Below are positions 11,321-23,082 of a stretch of 64,000 nt of DNA, piece after piece. Source of the stretch: Carposina sasakii (taxonomy: Eukaryota > Arthropoda > Insecta > Lepidoptera > Carposinidae); contig CP053156.1 of assembly GCA_014607495.2 (NCBI GenBank), positions 2,294,001-2,358,000 of the forward strand. The letters are read 5' to 3'. Below the pieces are notes generated by a model. It searched no databases. It saw only the letters and a list, made by a program, of their open reading frames with translations, and had not been told where the DNA came from. How positions within the stretch are numbered: position 1 is the first letter of the stretch; each line of letters begins with the position of its first letter. The position numbers were made by a program, and so were the translations under genes.

Positions 11321-11612
11321 AAAAACACTAAAAAACAAAGGAACACTTATGTTCCGATCTTCCGAAGAGGATGCCGAGTATGTTCTGCAATCCGTATCAA
11401 AAGATACGTGGAGAAGGTTGGGTCCAATACATGAAAAGTTTTAAATGGGGACTGAAGCTCGCCGGGCTCATAATGATGACAAGAAGATTTTATATGTGAC
11501 CTGCAGAGATGTTTCGAAAATATAAAGAAACAATTAAACTTCTAAATGAATACCTACATTATAAACATCAAAATACTTCGTGATGGTTGATATTATTCAA
11601 GACTGCTGATAC

Positions 11613-11664
11613 ACGTTTTGCCGACATTGGAGTCACCTAAGACAAGCCGCAAGTTTATACTATT
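11613..11664 (-). CDS. Putative P-loop exon of the RabX4-like gene
   Basis: Minus-strand translation gives LRLVLGDSNVGKTC, a textbook Rab beta-1 strand and G1 box (GDSNVGKT). A CTTCTAG acceptor precedes it and a GTATCA donor follows immediately after the Cys codon's first base. It lies about 2.25 kb upstream of the G3 exon on the same strand, which fits the gene order. Neither the initiation exon nor the switch I exon was found, so the link is inferred. Confidence 0.5.
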
Positions 11665-12081
11665 CTAGAAGTCGCTGATTTTGACCCTACCCTAGGGATC
11701 GTTTTAAGTCCTTTAGTAGCCTTTTGGAAAGCCATTTTATGCCAGCATTTATATGTTTACTAAGCATTTTCCCTGGGGGATTAGGACGAGGGTGATCGCC
11801 CAAAACATCGGTGGAACTGTCAAAGTGGGAAAAATCGATGCGCGGTACTGCGCATGCCCGAGCTCGTCTTGCAACAAGTCACTGTTTATTGTTATACATG
11901 AGGGTACCTTGGGATTCCCGGAGGAAATGAACTGGCGGATGGAATGAAGCCGTATTTTATTTGTAGATGCCATATAACATCAATGATGGCTTTTAGTGTT
12001 TGTTTGACGGACAAATGTTAGTTAAAATGTAACTTTAATAGCATTTTTTAAAATTTAAAGCTGTAAAATAATTGTGTTCCC

Positions 12082-12170
12082 GAAATGGGCTTGCCAGAAC
12101 TGCACGAGCACATAGAAAATTCCACAGCTACGTTGAGCATAGCGAAGACAGATGTAAATGATAAGTCGCT
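12082..12170 (+). repeat. Interspersed repeat fragment (family 'CCAGAACTGCAGG')
   Basis: Contains CTTGCCAGAACTGCACGAGC and an ACGTTGAGCATAGCGAAGAC block. Related segments are at 14095-14165 and 17028-17125 (+) and shorter pieces at 40146 (-) and 56958 (+). The open frame over it is a by-product of the repeat. Confidence 0.55.
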
Positions 12171-12384
12171 AGCTCATCTTCATAGGGAATTTCCGAGTTC
12201 CTTAGGGTTTAGTCGACTCCTACGACATGCACGGAAGCAGATGCAGCTAATGTATTCTACCTATTTAAGTAAAGCCCCGCATCAGCACAGAGGACGATTC
12301 TTGAAAAGTTTAAAGCCGAAACGCAATCACTAACGAAACGCGGTGCGAAGCAATATATACTTACCGCTTGAGTAATATGGTATA

Positions 12385-12600
12385 TTTTAACCCCCGACGC
12401 AAAAACGACGGGGTGTTATAAGTTTGACGTGTCTCTGTGTGTGTGTGTATAAATGTGTATGTGTCTGCCTGTGGCATCTAAGTCCCAAACGGATGATCCG
12501 CTTTTAATGCAGTTTTTTTTGTTTGAAAGGTATATCAGTCGAGAGTGTTCTTAGCTATGTTTGGTGGAAATCGGTTCAGGTCTTCAAGGTCATCAGGTCG
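12385..12600 (+). repeat. Lepidopteran interspersed repeat (family 'CCCCCGACGC')
   Basis: Starts AACCCCCGACGCAAAAACGA with a small CCCCG/CGGGG hairpin, then TTTGACGTGTCTCTGTGTGT, a (GT)n run and GGTGGAAATCGGTTCAGG. I recognise this wording as a very common lepidopteran repeat, but its class is not certain. No transposase frame. Confidence 0.55.
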
Positions 12601-12934
12601 TTTGTTAGGTGTGATAGGGATGTTACACGCTCAGTTTGCTTGCAAGCATATGTGGGATCTGACATTTGAAACTCTAATATCTTCTGGAACCACTGAGCTG
12701 GTCTGCTGTTAGGGCTCGAAGATAGGAGACGTAACCCTGGACTGCCTTTTAGTAAACCCATCGTGTTTGGGCTCGTTGGATTTATCTTGACTGGTTCTCT
12801 TCATGTTTCTAATTGACGAGGACCTGATGCTGGAAATGGGATGTGGCGGATGAAACCCTGGAATGCCGGAATGAAACGGATAAACCGATTTATATTTTTG
12901 CTGAAAATCTAGAATGTTGGTCATTATAGATTTT

Positions 12935-13232
12935 AAATTTTTGATTAAATTTTGTCGCGTCGGGGGACCGCTTTTGACCTTCAAAAATACTTACCTAAAT
13001 CAAATGATTCCTACCTAATCACAACATTCGTACAAAAAAAAATCACCTATCTAAACAAAATTATATCTATAATGTTTTAAAGTACAGGTAGGTATTCAGA
13101 ATTTAAGTGAAGTAAGCTATTACAATTATATTTGTATAACAATGGGATTGAGCACTTCTTAATGTGTGCTTCTAACGTTAGGCTAATAAATTAGAGCGGT
13201 CCCCCGACGCGACAAAATTTAATAAAAAATTT
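12935..13232. repeat. 38-bp inverted repeat pair with 222-bp spacer
   Basis: Arm 12935-12972 and arm 13195-13232 are reverse complements with one mismatch in 38; both contain GTCGCGTCGGGGGACCGC or its complement. Outside the arms the flanks diverge. The minus-strand frame starting in the left arm reads SGPPTRQNLIKN, and the right arm reads the same peptide on the plus strand, so two copies of one repeat sit back to back. Confidence 0.8.
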
Positions 13233-14094
13233 CATACGTACGGTCAACAGCAGGCCAAGATTCAATTTGCAGTTCAAAATTAGCGGTTATGCTTCCGACA
13301 TAAAGGTGGCACAAAGTCCCGAGTAGATAGTCTGACATGCTTTAGTTGGTACTTACATAGTGTTAAAAGTTATTTTTTGCTTTTTATAGGGTTTAGCATT
13401 TTAAACCTCTTGTCATAATGATTGCGTACTTTTTTGGGTCGGGGTTTTTTTTTAAATTTTAGCACGCATCGGTCGCGAGTGTGACAGAATAAAAACAAAT
13501 ATCTGTCTCGTGCTGAAATATGTCTAATTACGTCACCATAAAGTAATTATTGCTTTGTTCTGAGCATCTACAACGGTTCCGTTTCGACTTCGTACCAACT
13601 TGAGACTTTTCGAGAATTGCCCCCCAGGACAGCATTAAGCTTTATTTGTTACAATTTCCTAGGTACGGTAGGTATTTACAATTATAAAAATATTTATAAA
13701 GAAATATAAAAAAATCACCTGAGTGAGATTAACAATGTCTGCGTTTAAAATTTTGTCTAGAATATGTAGACAGAATTCTATTTCCACTATCTTGAATCCT
13801 TTAACGTTATAATTGGTACAGAAGCCGGCTTCCGCAGGCATATCGCACGTACATCTCAGCGGGACCGTGTATATGTAAATACGCGTATTAATGCACTAGG
13901 GCCCCGTATCGCATATCTTGGGCCTTTTGTTCTGATCACGAGGCCCTGTTTGAGTTCCCTTTTTGCTAAGTTCAAGGTTAGTGTTGAAGTTTTATTATTG
14001 TCTCGTTGGGAAAGGTTTTTGGGACGGTTGGTGTTTTGGTAGCAGATTTTGATAAAAAAAAATATCCATCCATTGTTCTACATACACACGGCTG

Positions 14095-14165
14095 CGTTTC
14101 TGAAATAGGGTAACCAGAAGTGCAGGATCATAAAGGAGATTCCACGCCACGTTTAGCGTGGACAG
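14095..14165 (+). repeat. Interspersed repeat fragment (family 'CCAGAACTGCAGG')
   Basis: GGGTAACCAGAAGTGCAGGA followed by ACGTTTAGCGTGGACAG matches the segments at 12082 and 17028. The surrounding 13233-14094 holds no gene that I can see. Confidence 0.6.
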
Positions 14166-14189
14166 ATTTTTAAAAAATTAGTTTATCAC

Positions 14190-14573
14190 GATGGAAAGGC
14201 AAGGGGAACTAAGCCCATACAGCCATTATCTTTAGTAAATGATTTCTAAAGTTTGAAGTTATGATGGATGATAATGATGATAACGAGTGGAAACGTCGGG
14301 AAAATCTTAAAGAACAAGTGTAAAATTAGTAAAAATTAAAAATAATTGCAGAAGCAACTTACATGAACCCATGAAGAGATCGTATTCCGACTAAAGTTTT
14401 ACTCAGCTTACCTGCATATAAAACCATGCACACTCACTAGATTCACATCACAAGTAATCGAAATATAAGTTATCTACCAGAAAACATCACTTTACGGACA
14501 CATGCAAGCCATTTACAAATAATTTTTATTTTTACAAGAAAATTACACCTGCACCCTTCCAGCTTTTCCCGTC
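14190..14573. repeat. Direct repeat, copy 1 (about 380 bp)
   Basis: From GGAAAGGCAAGGGGAACTAA to CCCTTCCAGCTTTTCCCG. It matches 15452-15829 nearly base for base, with small indels such as an ATGATG-run difference. No coding frame. The same orientation and 1.27-kb spacing could reflect terminal repeats of an unknown element or a local duplication. A stray piece of the end motif (CCTTCCAGCTTTTCCCGCCG) recurs at 14940. Confidence 0.85.
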
Positions 14574-15451
14574 GAATCTCTACGTTTCTAACAGTGTTTC
14601 TAACCCTTTTCTAACCTAACCTGTCTGTCCGTCGTTTGATCCACAGACTACTTAGTGCACTTAGTGTTTGATCATAAATTGTTTGACAAAGGCAAAACAT
14701 AGGAACAAATCCTGAGTGGAACACAGCCATTATGTTAGGTACTTAAATGAAATGTTTTCTGAAAGCACAGTGGAAGACTTAAATTAAATTAGAGGGATGG
14801 TAAGATCTCAGGATCTCAGTATAATAAGGAGCTATAAGATAAGATATAGATTTTTATACTTGTATGCCCAGTATCATATACTTATTAAAATTTTACCACT
14901 GCTTTTTGAAGGATTTTATTTTATTATTTTATTATGGACCCTTCCAGCTTTTCCCGCCGAATCCGGGGACGGATGATCAGTGTCAAGTTGCTAGCTTATC
15001 GTCAGAGATAATGCCTATATGCCTAATAATAAAATAGAATTAAAAAATACCTACCTCTTACCTATTAAATTATGCTAGGTAGTATGCATTTAGTAAGTGT
15101 TAGCACGGTGTAAGCCTAACCCGCTTAAGCTAACGGATGACCTAAGTATCCATGTGATTTTATTAGTAGCAAATTAGCTATAAATTAATCCTAAAAGGTA
15201 AAATTATACACCTTGTACAGCAGCGTACCTACCTGCTATGCAAATATGATGCGTCCCAGCTTGGCATACAAGACATTCCGGGTCACAAAGATATAAGGTT
15301 ATGATTATAAGGCTCCATGACTCCAGTCAAGAGAGGTATTATAATACTTACTATCTGTACCCTAGTTAAGCCTAGCCCATATTTTTAACTTTTCCCTTTT
15401 GAAGTTTTTAGCATTCTTGATGTTCCTTTTTTTTTGTTTAGTTTGTCCCGA

Positions 15452-15829
15452 AGGAAAGGCAAGGGGAACTAAGCCCATACAGCCATTGTCTTTAGTAAAT
15501 GATTTCTGAATTCATGATGGATGATAATGATGATGATGAATGGAAACGTCGGGAAAATCCTCAAGAACAAGTGTAAAGTTAGTCAAAATGAAAAATAATT
15601 GCAGAAACAACTTACATGGGCCCATGAAGAGATCGTATTCCGGCTAAAGTTTTACTCAGCTTACCTGCGTATAAAACCATGCACACGCACTAGATTCACA
15701 TCACAAGTAATAAAAATATAACTTATCTACCAGAAAACATCACTTTACGGACACATGCAAGCCATTTACAAATAATTTTTGATTTCACGAGAAAATTACA
15801 CCTGCACCCTTCCAGCTTTTCCCGCCGAA
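15452..15829. repeat. Direct repeat, copy 2 (about 380 bp)
   Basis: Second copy of the 14190-14573 unit. It carries a few substitutions, such as GGGCCCATGAAGAGATCG where copy 1 has GAACCCATG. It ends CCCGCCGAATTC. Confidence 0.85.
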
Positions 15830-17027
15830 TTCTTGATGTTCCTAGTAGCTAATCCCATTATTCCTACTAACATGTTTTCCATTCGAAATTCGATTTTTTT
15901 GTATGACCAGGACTTGGCTATTTGGATATGGTCTCGTTACCTTTTCTTCGAACAAAAGTAAAAAGAAAATATATTACAAAATTAAAAAAATGAACATTGC
16001 GACGAGACAATGCCTGGGGAGCTGTATTATGGAACTAGACAGTTTTGAATAGCGTGGTAATGCACATATCGCGCCGTGAAATATTTTTTTAAAACAAAAG
16101 TGAATAAAATAATTCAATCATGATGGTGATAGTGTATTTGCACCATATAGTTACCTAGTTATGTGCCTACGTAGAACTAGAAACTAGTTTAGGCCCCAAT
16201 TTTGAAAAATCTTACAAACGCCTAGAGACAGTGTTGTGTTATTTCCGAGCAACGTGTCATTCATAAACCATCAACTTAAGTCGAATTCCCCAACTCATAA
16301 CTATTTTATATACTTACCTCTAATTATCTACCTACATACCTACTTACTATGATATTATCTGTGTTTGCACCGTAGTACCTATACTCGTACGTACCTATGC
16401 AAGTGCAATGCGCGGGCGCAGGAAACAACAGCTTCATTTGTCAAAGAACCGCAACCCGCCACGTTAGCCTAACGCATTGTAAATACCCATAATTTTGACA
16501 TACACGTTTCCCTGAGGCAATACGTGCCAGTTCACAAAGTTCACCTTCAAATTCAGATTTTGCTACGTTGCCTGGTCGTTATGGTATTGTTCTTACGGCT
16601 CATTATTCGTTCTCGAACTTGAACCATGATGTTTTTACACCTAATCCTTCTGCGTAGACATACTTACGACTTTGGCAATGTTATATGAATAGAATTTTTA
16701 AATACGTTATTATGCACATACTTAATTTCACACCTAAGTAGGTATATAATATGTTACACCTAATCTTGGTAGCGATACTTAGATAGGTAGGTACTACTTT
16801 GGCAAAGCCTATAAATGAATAGAATTTTTGTTAGCTTTCTTATTACCATATTAAGTAGATATATTGTAGGTAGATACTTTAATACCTACCGGATTTAATG
16901 TTTATAAGTAGAGAAGTATGAATTTTTTTATGCAATCAAGGAATAAGTATAACATAGTACTTACTGTAGGTACCTACGGTTGCATTTCGACCCATATCTA
17001 CATGTACCTACATACATAAATACATAC
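15830..17027. other. Spacer without recognisable features
   Basis: AT-rich, with many GGTACCTA-type strings. No supported gene or repeat. Confidence 0.5.
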
Positions 17028-17125
17028 GGCTTTGTTCCCAAAGTAGGGTAACCAGAACTGCAGGATCATAAAGAATATACCACAGCCACGTTTAGCATAG
17101 CGGAGACAGATCTTAATTAGGATAT
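17028..17125 (+). repeat. Interspersed repeat fragment (family 'CCAGAACTGCAGG')
   Basis: AGGGTAACCAGAACTGCAGG, then CCACGTTTAGCATAGCGGAG. It is the clearest of the three plus-strand copies. Confidence 0.6.
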
Positions 17126-17647
17126 ACACAGAGTGAGGCATTCATAGTAAGCTCGGTAACGATATTCTATGGAGTAGGGATGTGTAATGACGCGTTATCC
17201 ACCCACACGTACAAACCATAGTAAGCTTGGCACCTACTAGAAAATACGCACACATACGCAACCATAATAAAATAGCGCAGAAAATTTGTTATAACGCCAT
17301 CTTTTAGCAAGAGTTTTTAGTGTCTTCGATAGTCACGATATAATTTCGTAAGTATTTTTTTTAATTTTGAGTGGTTTTATGTAATTTTTGATGTTTACTA
17401 AGTGCGTGAATGTTCATAATGTATGGTACACAAGATGTGTGTTATATTTTTTTATTGATAGTTGCCTATTTTACTACTCTAAACTCATAAAATCGTTCAT
17501 TTTTATAACCTCAAAATATTTTACGTCTTGCGAGACTTGTTACCTACCTTGGTACCCCATCTTACCCGCTCATGGGTCACTTCTTTTATTTCGATTTAGT
17601 TAAATATGATCGTCACTAGTTATGTTAATTTCATTTTTTTATAGATT

Positions 17648-19169
17648 ATGGTCCGAAATTACCAAAGAAAAACTAACAGAGGAGGGTGGAGTGAAAATCA
17701 AATGAAGTTAGCTATTCAAGAGGTTTTAGAGGTTATAAATTAGCTAGTAAGACTATAAACCACAAACGACTCTCGAGCGCAAAGTTAATCAAGCAAGAAA
17801 AATTAGTATACAAAATGTCAAAGTTCCCTTTCCAATTTCCACTGTTTTTTCCGCAGAACAAGAACTTGTAACTTATCAACTTCTGAATTGCAGAAATTAG
17901 CCTATGAATTAGCAGTTCGTAACAACAAACAGCATAAATTCGATCATAAGCAAGGAATTTCTCAACCGCCATCCCGACTTGACGAGCCGGAAAATACATC
18001 AGCGGCTCGTGCTGCTGGGTTTACCTGCTATTTGATGATATACCTTTTACTCCGGACAGGATATAACTGTGACGAGACAGGAGTTTCAAAATCGCGGTCC
18101 AGCGCTGCAACTGGTATGGGAGCTTTGACGTCGGCCGAACGAGGCACAACTATAACCAACGCTTCACATTTCCACCTATGTTTATTTATCCCAGAAAACA
18201 TATTCCGAATTGCTCAATGCTCTACCGAACTTGGGCTGAATGTTCAGATTCTGGGTGGATTACTGCCGAAATTTTCTTAAGATGGTTTCAGAAGTTCATT
18301 AAACTCACCAACGCAAAGTCATGCTTATTTTAGATGGTCATGCCTCTCAGCAGCTAATCGATGAAGCACGTGAACATGGTGTGACAATAATATGCTTCCC
18401 ACCGCACACCACGCACAAACTTCAACCAGCAGATGTTGGTTTTATGCGACCGTTGAGTATCTTTTATGCAGTAACAGCATGGTTAAGGTCAAATCCTGGG
18501 AAAGTAGTAACCCAATTTCAAGTAGCTGAACTCTTCGGATTCATTCGAGCCATGCCAACTGCAATAAATGCATTTAAAGCATGTGGGATTTCGCCTTACA
18601 ATGCACACATTTTTACTGAAGACGACTTTATTGCTGCAGAGGCTATCATATTGTGAAATAGAACCCGTTGCTGATATATCTTGGACACCATCGATAGCAG
18701 CAACATCACAACCAACACCGACAGTCATACCATCAGTAATATCGTCAGCTCATGATAACCAAACTGTTGTCAGCCAACTCGTACAGCAAACAATAGTAAA
18801 TGATGCTCTGGATAATGCAGCATTTCGGTTAGCCCAAAACAGTTAATGCCTTATCCACGAATTTAGTTATCACTGCTTCACCTTATAAAGCCGAGTTAGA
18901 AGAAAGACAAAACAGTAAAAAACAGAAACCAAACAAAAAGAAATTGAAAAACTAAAAGAACCAAGAAAGCTGACGAAGAATCTCAGACATCAGATGATGA
19001 AGATACCACAGAATGTCTGTACTGTCACGGTCTATATTCCGAGTCTATTGAAGGTTGGATCACATGCCAGACTTGCGGTAAGTGGGCACATTGTGGCTGT
19101 GCAGGAGTGGAAGATAACGACGATGAAGCCGTCCATATCTGCCCTGTTTGTGAAGATAAACACGATTAA
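17648..19169 (+). pseudogene. Decayed pogo-type transposase with C-terminal PHD-like zinc finger
   Basis: Cut-and-paste transposase of the pogo group (Tc1/mariner superfamily), broken by stops, shifts and small deletions. The N-terminus MVRNYQRKTNRGGWSENQMK is the pogo helix-turn-helix start. LQKLAYELAVRNN (17888 on) is the second DNA-binding part. The DDE-like core keeps its first Asp (CDETGVS, near 18070), second Asp (LILDGHAS, near 18330) and third Asp (LQPADVGFMRPL, near 18430), followed by VVTQFQVAELFGFI and GISPYNAHIF. The end (19011-19166) is a Cys/His-rich finger with C-x2-C...W-x2-C-x2-C...W-x-H-x2-C...C-x2-C. The right terminus probably lies at 19421 (CTTACCCCACCTTCCCC then TA). The left terminus was not found. 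Confidence 0.88.
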
Positions 19170-19421
19170 ATATGTCATACCCCATCTTACCCTAGGGGGT
19201 ACCCTGTCTTGCCCTATAGGTGGGGCAAGACGGTTTATTTTGTTATTTTTTTTAAGTTGATATTTCTATGAGAAGACTTTTATATTTTTGTTTTGACTGA
19301 TTATAATTAAAGAAAGAAAGACTGATAGTTTACATAATAAAAGTTCCTGATTTGTGCAATAAAAAAATAGAGGTTTTATTGATGAATTACCTTAAAGTCC
19401 CCGTCTTACCCCACCTTCCCC
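19170..19421 (+). mobile_element. 3' non-coding end and likely right terminus of the pogo element
   Basis: Contains TACCCCATCTTACCCTAGGG and its inverse GGTGGGGCAAGACGG, and ends GTCTTACCCCACCTTCCCC next to a TA dinucleotide, the pogo target. Another TACCCCATCTTACCC lies at 17552, inside the 5' part. Confidence 0.6.
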
Positions 19422-19423
19422 TA

Positions 19424-20953
19424 CGCAACGCGCCGCCATTTCGGTGCTTCAATCTGTGAATTGACAGCATTACGTCCGTTGTTATTTATACGTTTATGTT
19501 AATTAGAACCAAGTTGAAATAGATGAAGGTTGGGTTAGGTTAAAAAATCTTTTTGCATCTTTTAAAACCTCTTTCCAAACTGAAATATCCTAGCAGAATT
19601 ACACAACAGAAAACAACCATTGTAGGTACAGTCAAATAGCTTATAAAAGTACCTACTTCGCTTTTTGCACACTTTATGAACATTTTATGCAAAGATGTTA
19701 TCGCCAGCCTATACGTTTGCCATTCAAGAGCGTTTTATGAGTTTTATGCCATTGCTTCTGTGCTTCCCTGTAATTTAGAAGCGGGTGATGTATGTCCTGT
19801 TGTTCGACTGCAGCCACGAATAGATTTGTTGGTTCTCTCGGTTCCCTTCTGGGTATAATTGTTTCACCCATTGCATTGCCGCTTACGTGTTTGCGGTAAC
19901 TGACATCTCTATCTTTAGGTGAAACGTGTGTTTGTGTTTTGTGCCCACTGCCATTTCTACGACTTAGACTTCAATCGTTCAAGACTTCGATCGTTACCAA
20001 AAAACATTTGGGTACATTTTTTTTTATACAGAAATTATTTGATACCAAATGAAATATTTTGTAAGAAAATGATTTCTTACAAAACAAGGTTTGGTTTACT
20101 ATCTGTTAGTTTGATCTCGATCTTTAGTATAATAATCCTTACATATAATACATTCCAAAGTAACTGTGTCTATTTGTTGCGCTTTCACGCCAAAACAACA
20201 TCACCGATATCACCGATATAGTCTTGAGCCTGAGTAAGGACATCGCTACACTACGTCTACACATCACAGATTAAATATTGTTCCCGAAAATTTAAAAAGT
20301 TTTTTCTGCAGTCCAAACAAACAGAGTAGCTAGTTCACCAGTATCTAATACCTATTATGCTACTATGCAGGTTTGTCATATACCCAACCCACCTACCTAT
20401 CTCAGTAGGTGTTTGACCCATTCGCATCGTGACTGGACACAGCGTCATCGTTTTAAAATCCATTAGACTATCACTTTCGGTCCCCAGTGCTCTATTGTCA
20501 GCGATATGATCTTTTTCTTTTAATGAGTCCGCAGATCCGGCTGATTGTTACCTAATCGGACCTAAGACGCACTTGTGGGAATGCTGTTGGGCAATTCCGT
20601 TGTATCTTTGTGGGCGAAGTGGACTTGTAAGCAATTGTTTTTGAGTAAAATTGTTGACAATTCATCAATTATTTGTTTGGTTGCTTTTTGATGTCTGTTG
20701 CATAAGAATTCAGATGTGACGTTCGACACAACATAACAATTATTCTCAGAGACTTTGTTCTCATGGCCTTCAGTTCGTTTTTAATTATCTGAAAGTGTAA
20801 TATCTTCCAGAGATAAGATGCAATAGATCGCTATTCACATTCACATTCGCGATTCACATTATTCACCTCACACTTTGAAAAATCCATACATAGTAATTCT
20901 ATAAGAAACAAAACATACTATCTCACATTACCTACACATAATATATTTTGCTA
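19424..20953. other. Spacer without recognisable features
   Basis: No supported gene. Frames here are short and do not resemble known proteins. The 20840-20870 stretch is a small ATTCAC-rich simple repeat. Confidence 0.5.
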
Positions 20954-21011
20954 TGCCCTTGGTGTTCTGCTTACCCCGTAAGGGATAAAGGCGTGATTAT
21001 ATGTATGTATT
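20954..21011 (+). repeat. Retroelement 3' end with (TATG)n tail, fragment
   Basis: CCCTTGGTGTTCTGCTTACC, then CCGTAAGGGATAAAGGCGTG and a TATGTATG tail. Better copies are at 33676-33782 (+) and 54342-54436 (-). Confidence 0.7.
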
Positions 21012-22073
21012 TTGCTATGCTTTGTCCTGGAGGTCACCATGATGTTCCGGGAACGGTGACACGAGCGTGTATTGTTCGCAAATTGTAGCATGCAAGGTTG
21101 CTGGTAAATGTCAGCGCGGCGCCGGCGCCGGTCCTGCGCTCGTATTTTTCCTAGTTTATAAGGCTGTGATTATCTGTGATGCGATTAATTTTTAGATCGT
21201 TATTTTCATTGTGCTTAATGCGTCTGTCATTATCGATTGGTTTGCGATTTTCAGCTATATAATAAGGTTTCTTTAAAATTTCTCTAAAAAAACATTTTAC
21301 GTTTTTATATTATGCATTTTATTAGTCGACGTGGATTGCTATTTCATAATCCTTCACCCGTTTAAAAATTAATCTTAACGAAATTAAATTAATATGACAT
21401 GTTACTTAGTGAAGTCCACCGTTCGTTCGTAATCCACCGTTGTCATAGATTTCAATGACATCGGTATATTTATTAAATAAATACATGCAATCTCTTTGTT
21501 GCTCATTATTTGCAGATAAATACACCCTTAGGATAGTGGTAAATTAAGAATGTGTGGCATTCCGTATTTAATCCCAATATAACCAAATAAGTAGTAATGA
21601 TTACCTCAAGACATTCAGGTAGGTCAAGACTAATTATACCAACCTGTAAAGAAACACTTGGATATTGGCGATTCTAGACTAAGAATTTAGATAGTTTTGT
21701 TTGAGGCTAACTGAATCGTGTGTGTATCCGCCTTTCGCTCTACATATTTGTTTGTTTGTTGTTCCAATATTTTTTGTGGCTGTGCTTTATGTACAGACAT
21801 CCGGCTCGAAGGGCCAATATTTAGACATAACTGGAGGGAGTTGTTACGAAACCGTGGATACATTCAAGGGCGGATCCAGCTTTGGCGCCAGGAGGGGGTC
21901 ATGTCGTGGTCAGAAGAACTTTAATTTAATTTTGACAGAATTAGTATAGATAACTTACTCAAAAATATTTATTCTATATTGTTTGACTTAACCAGAAAAA
22001 ACAGCCTAACCCTAACAACTATAGTAATTTAGGTGAAGTAAGAAACATACACACTCAAAAATGTTCGCCTTCA

Positions 22074-22625
22074 ATTTAAATAATAAAAACGTTAAGTAGG
22101 TTTTATATAACAGCACGGTATGCTGTTCACTTCGAGTATAAATACAGAGGTCTTCAGAAGGAGGGAGTCTTTTGGGTGTGGGGGTGGTGAAAAGGGCAGT
22201 CCGGCCCCACCGGGCCACTAAATGAGTAGAAACTTCGAAGTTCTAGGCTTTTGCAAAATCCGAAGATGGCTCCGCTACATTACTCCCCTTCCAGACCGGT
22301 GGTCAATTTTTGGTATTTACGAAACTACACGTCCAGAAACACCCTTCCCTGTAAAATTTCTATCCCTTGTGAAGGGAAGGGAATAGTGTCCATACATGTA
22401 TGTACATACAATTGTATATAGCTATGATGATTTTCATTGCGATTTCGTAGTACACACCTTAATGAACAAGTCATAATGCCAAGTTTATCGTCGTCTGCTC
22501 ACGATAACTTAGCTGTATTACGCGAATATACCGTTCGGTCAATAATTAATAGGTTCTGTCCCTTTAATATGTTAATGTTCCATATTACATCTGAAAGTCT
22601 TTTTAATGGAGTCTGGAACGTGCTT
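22074..22625 (+). repeat. Direct repeat, copy 1 (about 500 bp)
   Basis: AATAAAAACGTTAAGTAGGT, then AAATACAGAGGTCTTCAG, ACACCCTTCCCTGTAAAATT, AATGAACAAGTCATAATGCC and GGAGTCTGGAACGTGCTTAG occur in the same order as in 23083-23570. Confidence 0.75.
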
Positions 22626-22921
22626 AGACAATTTAAATTAAACTATTACCATAGCATAACTAATATTACTACCTGCTATAACGATAAGCGGTAATATTTC
22701 TTGTTTAGTTTATTTCTTCATATTCCAGCCCGGCTAGCACGGCCAACGATACACGATATGATAAGTCAAGTTATCGATACCTAGCTGTCAAAATTCGATA
22801 AATATTAAAGCCGCCATGTTGAATTTTATCGATACAGCGAACTGTATGTTACACGGAACGATACGATATGATAGATAAAATGCGAGCATGTTACTATCGT
22901 CCACCTAGCCTGGAACCGCTC

Positions 22922-22955
22922 AGGGGGGGGTCATGACCCCCATGACCCCCCCCCT
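22922..22955. repeat. G/C hairpin
   Basis: GGGGGGTCATGACCCCCATG followed by ACCCCCC can fold on itself; GGGGGTCATG pairs with CATGACCCCC. It lies at the junction of two repeats. Confidence 0.75.
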
Positions 22956-23082
22956 GTATTTTGATCCGCCGTTGGAAATTTTAACATCGAATTTGACATC
23001 AATTCAATAGATAACTTGTTAAAACCTCGAACCCTGAACAAAGGTTGTAGTGCGCGATAAGCGTAGATTTAGGTTAATTTAA

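Larger units (their letters stand above)
21868..22972. mobile_element. Possible inverted-ended element (ends GGCGGATC)
   Basis: GGCGGATCCAGCTTTGGCGC at 21870 has an inexact reverse complement at the right (CATGACCCCCCCCTGTATTT, then TGATCCGCC near 22970). Both ends also carry GGGGGTCATG. The interior includes copy 1 of a duplicated segment. No transposase frame. Confidence 0.45.

Noticed and set aside
12709..12984. 91-codon minus-strand frame as a gene
   Set aside because: Its start lies in a repeat arm found twice in inverse orientation, so it is a repeat-derived frame.
19919..20221. 100-codon plus-strand frame after the pogo element
   Set aside because: No motif, no splice context, low-complexity hydrophobic end; treated as chance.
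22437..22694. 85-codon plus-strand frame
   Set aside because: Falls in a duplicated non-coding segment whose second copy (23350 on) does not keep the frame.
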